From positions 1 to 7,212 of the forward strand of contig JAMCSN010000305.1 of the NCBI GenBank assembly GCA_023381535.1: 7,212 nt of DNA. Reading direction: 5' to 3'. The notes under the pieces are model-generated. The model searched no databases. It saw only the letters and a list, made by a program, of their open reading frames with translations, and had not been told where the DNA came from. This document shows positions 7,058 to 7,212 of this stretch, piece after piece. Each line of letters begins with the position of its first letter. Within the stretch, counting starts at the first letter, position 1. Position numbers and translations under genes: made by a program. The DNA is from Bacteroidota bacterium (lineage in GTDB: Bacteria; Bacteroidota; Ignavibacteria; Ignavibacteriales; Melioribacteraceae).

Positions 7058-7212
7058 TCAAGGTGTTGTACTCTCTATGCGGGTTGTGGCTATCAAAAGT
7101 TTGGTCGCGCCGGCTTTTTTCAATTGATCGAGCAGCTGAACAAATGCACCGTGACGAACATTTTTATCGGCTTTGATAATAACTTCTTTCACACCGTTTT
7201 TTTCAAATTCTT
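7058..7212 (-). CDS. exbD: ExbD/TolR-family protein, C-terminal end only
   Basis: The minus strand is open from the right edge to a TGA at 7058-7060, giving the last 50 residues of a protein whose start lies outside the window. The sequence includes VKEVIIKADKNVRHGAFVQL, then LLDQLKKAGATKLLIATTR. This is the characteristic periplasmic C-terminal domain of ExbD/TolR: a strand with -I-AD-, then a helix with LLD-LKKAG, then a strand ending in IAT. ExbD works with ExbB as the proton-driven motor of the TonB system, and the immediate downstream tonB-family gene supports ExbD over TolR. The membrane helix with its proton-carrying aspartate is not visible. An exbB gene probably lies further upstream, beyond the edge. 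Confidence 0.88.
   Translation of the reverse strand, partial: EFEKNGVKEVIIKADKNVRHGAFVQLLDQLKKAGATKLLIATTRIESTTP

Overview
The window is an ordinary stretch of bacterial chromosome, AT-rich by eye, probably from a diderm (Gram-negative) member of the Bacteroidota/Chlorobiota/Ignavibacteria assemblage. This placement is an inference. It rests on a TonB/ExbD energy-transduction locus, a membrane pyrophosphatase of a divergent type known from Chlorobium, a Bacteroidota-like promoter ahead of amt, and weak or closely spaced Shine-Dalgarno sequences. No mobile element, CRISPR array, tRNA or rRNA was recognised.

Layout from left to right. The 3' end of htpG (Hsp90 chaperone) enters from the left edge on the plus strand and ends at 559. 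A 199-base gap with a hairpin (614-639) separates it from hppA (759-3143), a complete 794-residue membrane-bound pyrophosphatase that ends at a strong intrinsic terminator (3171-3202). A 274-base gap follows; it carries a candidate promoter (3310-3341) for amt (3418-4737), a complete ammonium channel. After a 106-base gap with several small palindromes comes a complete amino-acid/polyamine/organocation (APC) family permease (4844-6346). On the minus strand, a TonB-family protein (6336-7019) overlaps the permease tail-to-tail by 11 bases. It is preceded, in its own direction, by the end of an exbD-like gene (7058 to the right edge).

How the genes work together. Four of the six genes concern ion or nutrient movement across membranes: pyrophosphate-driven proton pumping (hppA), ammonium entry (amt), amino-acid transport (APC permease), and coupling of the proton gradient to outer-membrane uptake (exbD-tonB). 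hppA is isolated by its own terminator. amt and the permease could be co-transcribed, since no convincing terminator lies between them. exbD and tonB clearly form one minus-strand unit. No single novel system is evident. The points most worth a second look are the divergent pyrophosphatase, the perfect palindrome just upstream of the permease, the Gly-Thr linker of the TonB protein, and the convergent gene overlap.
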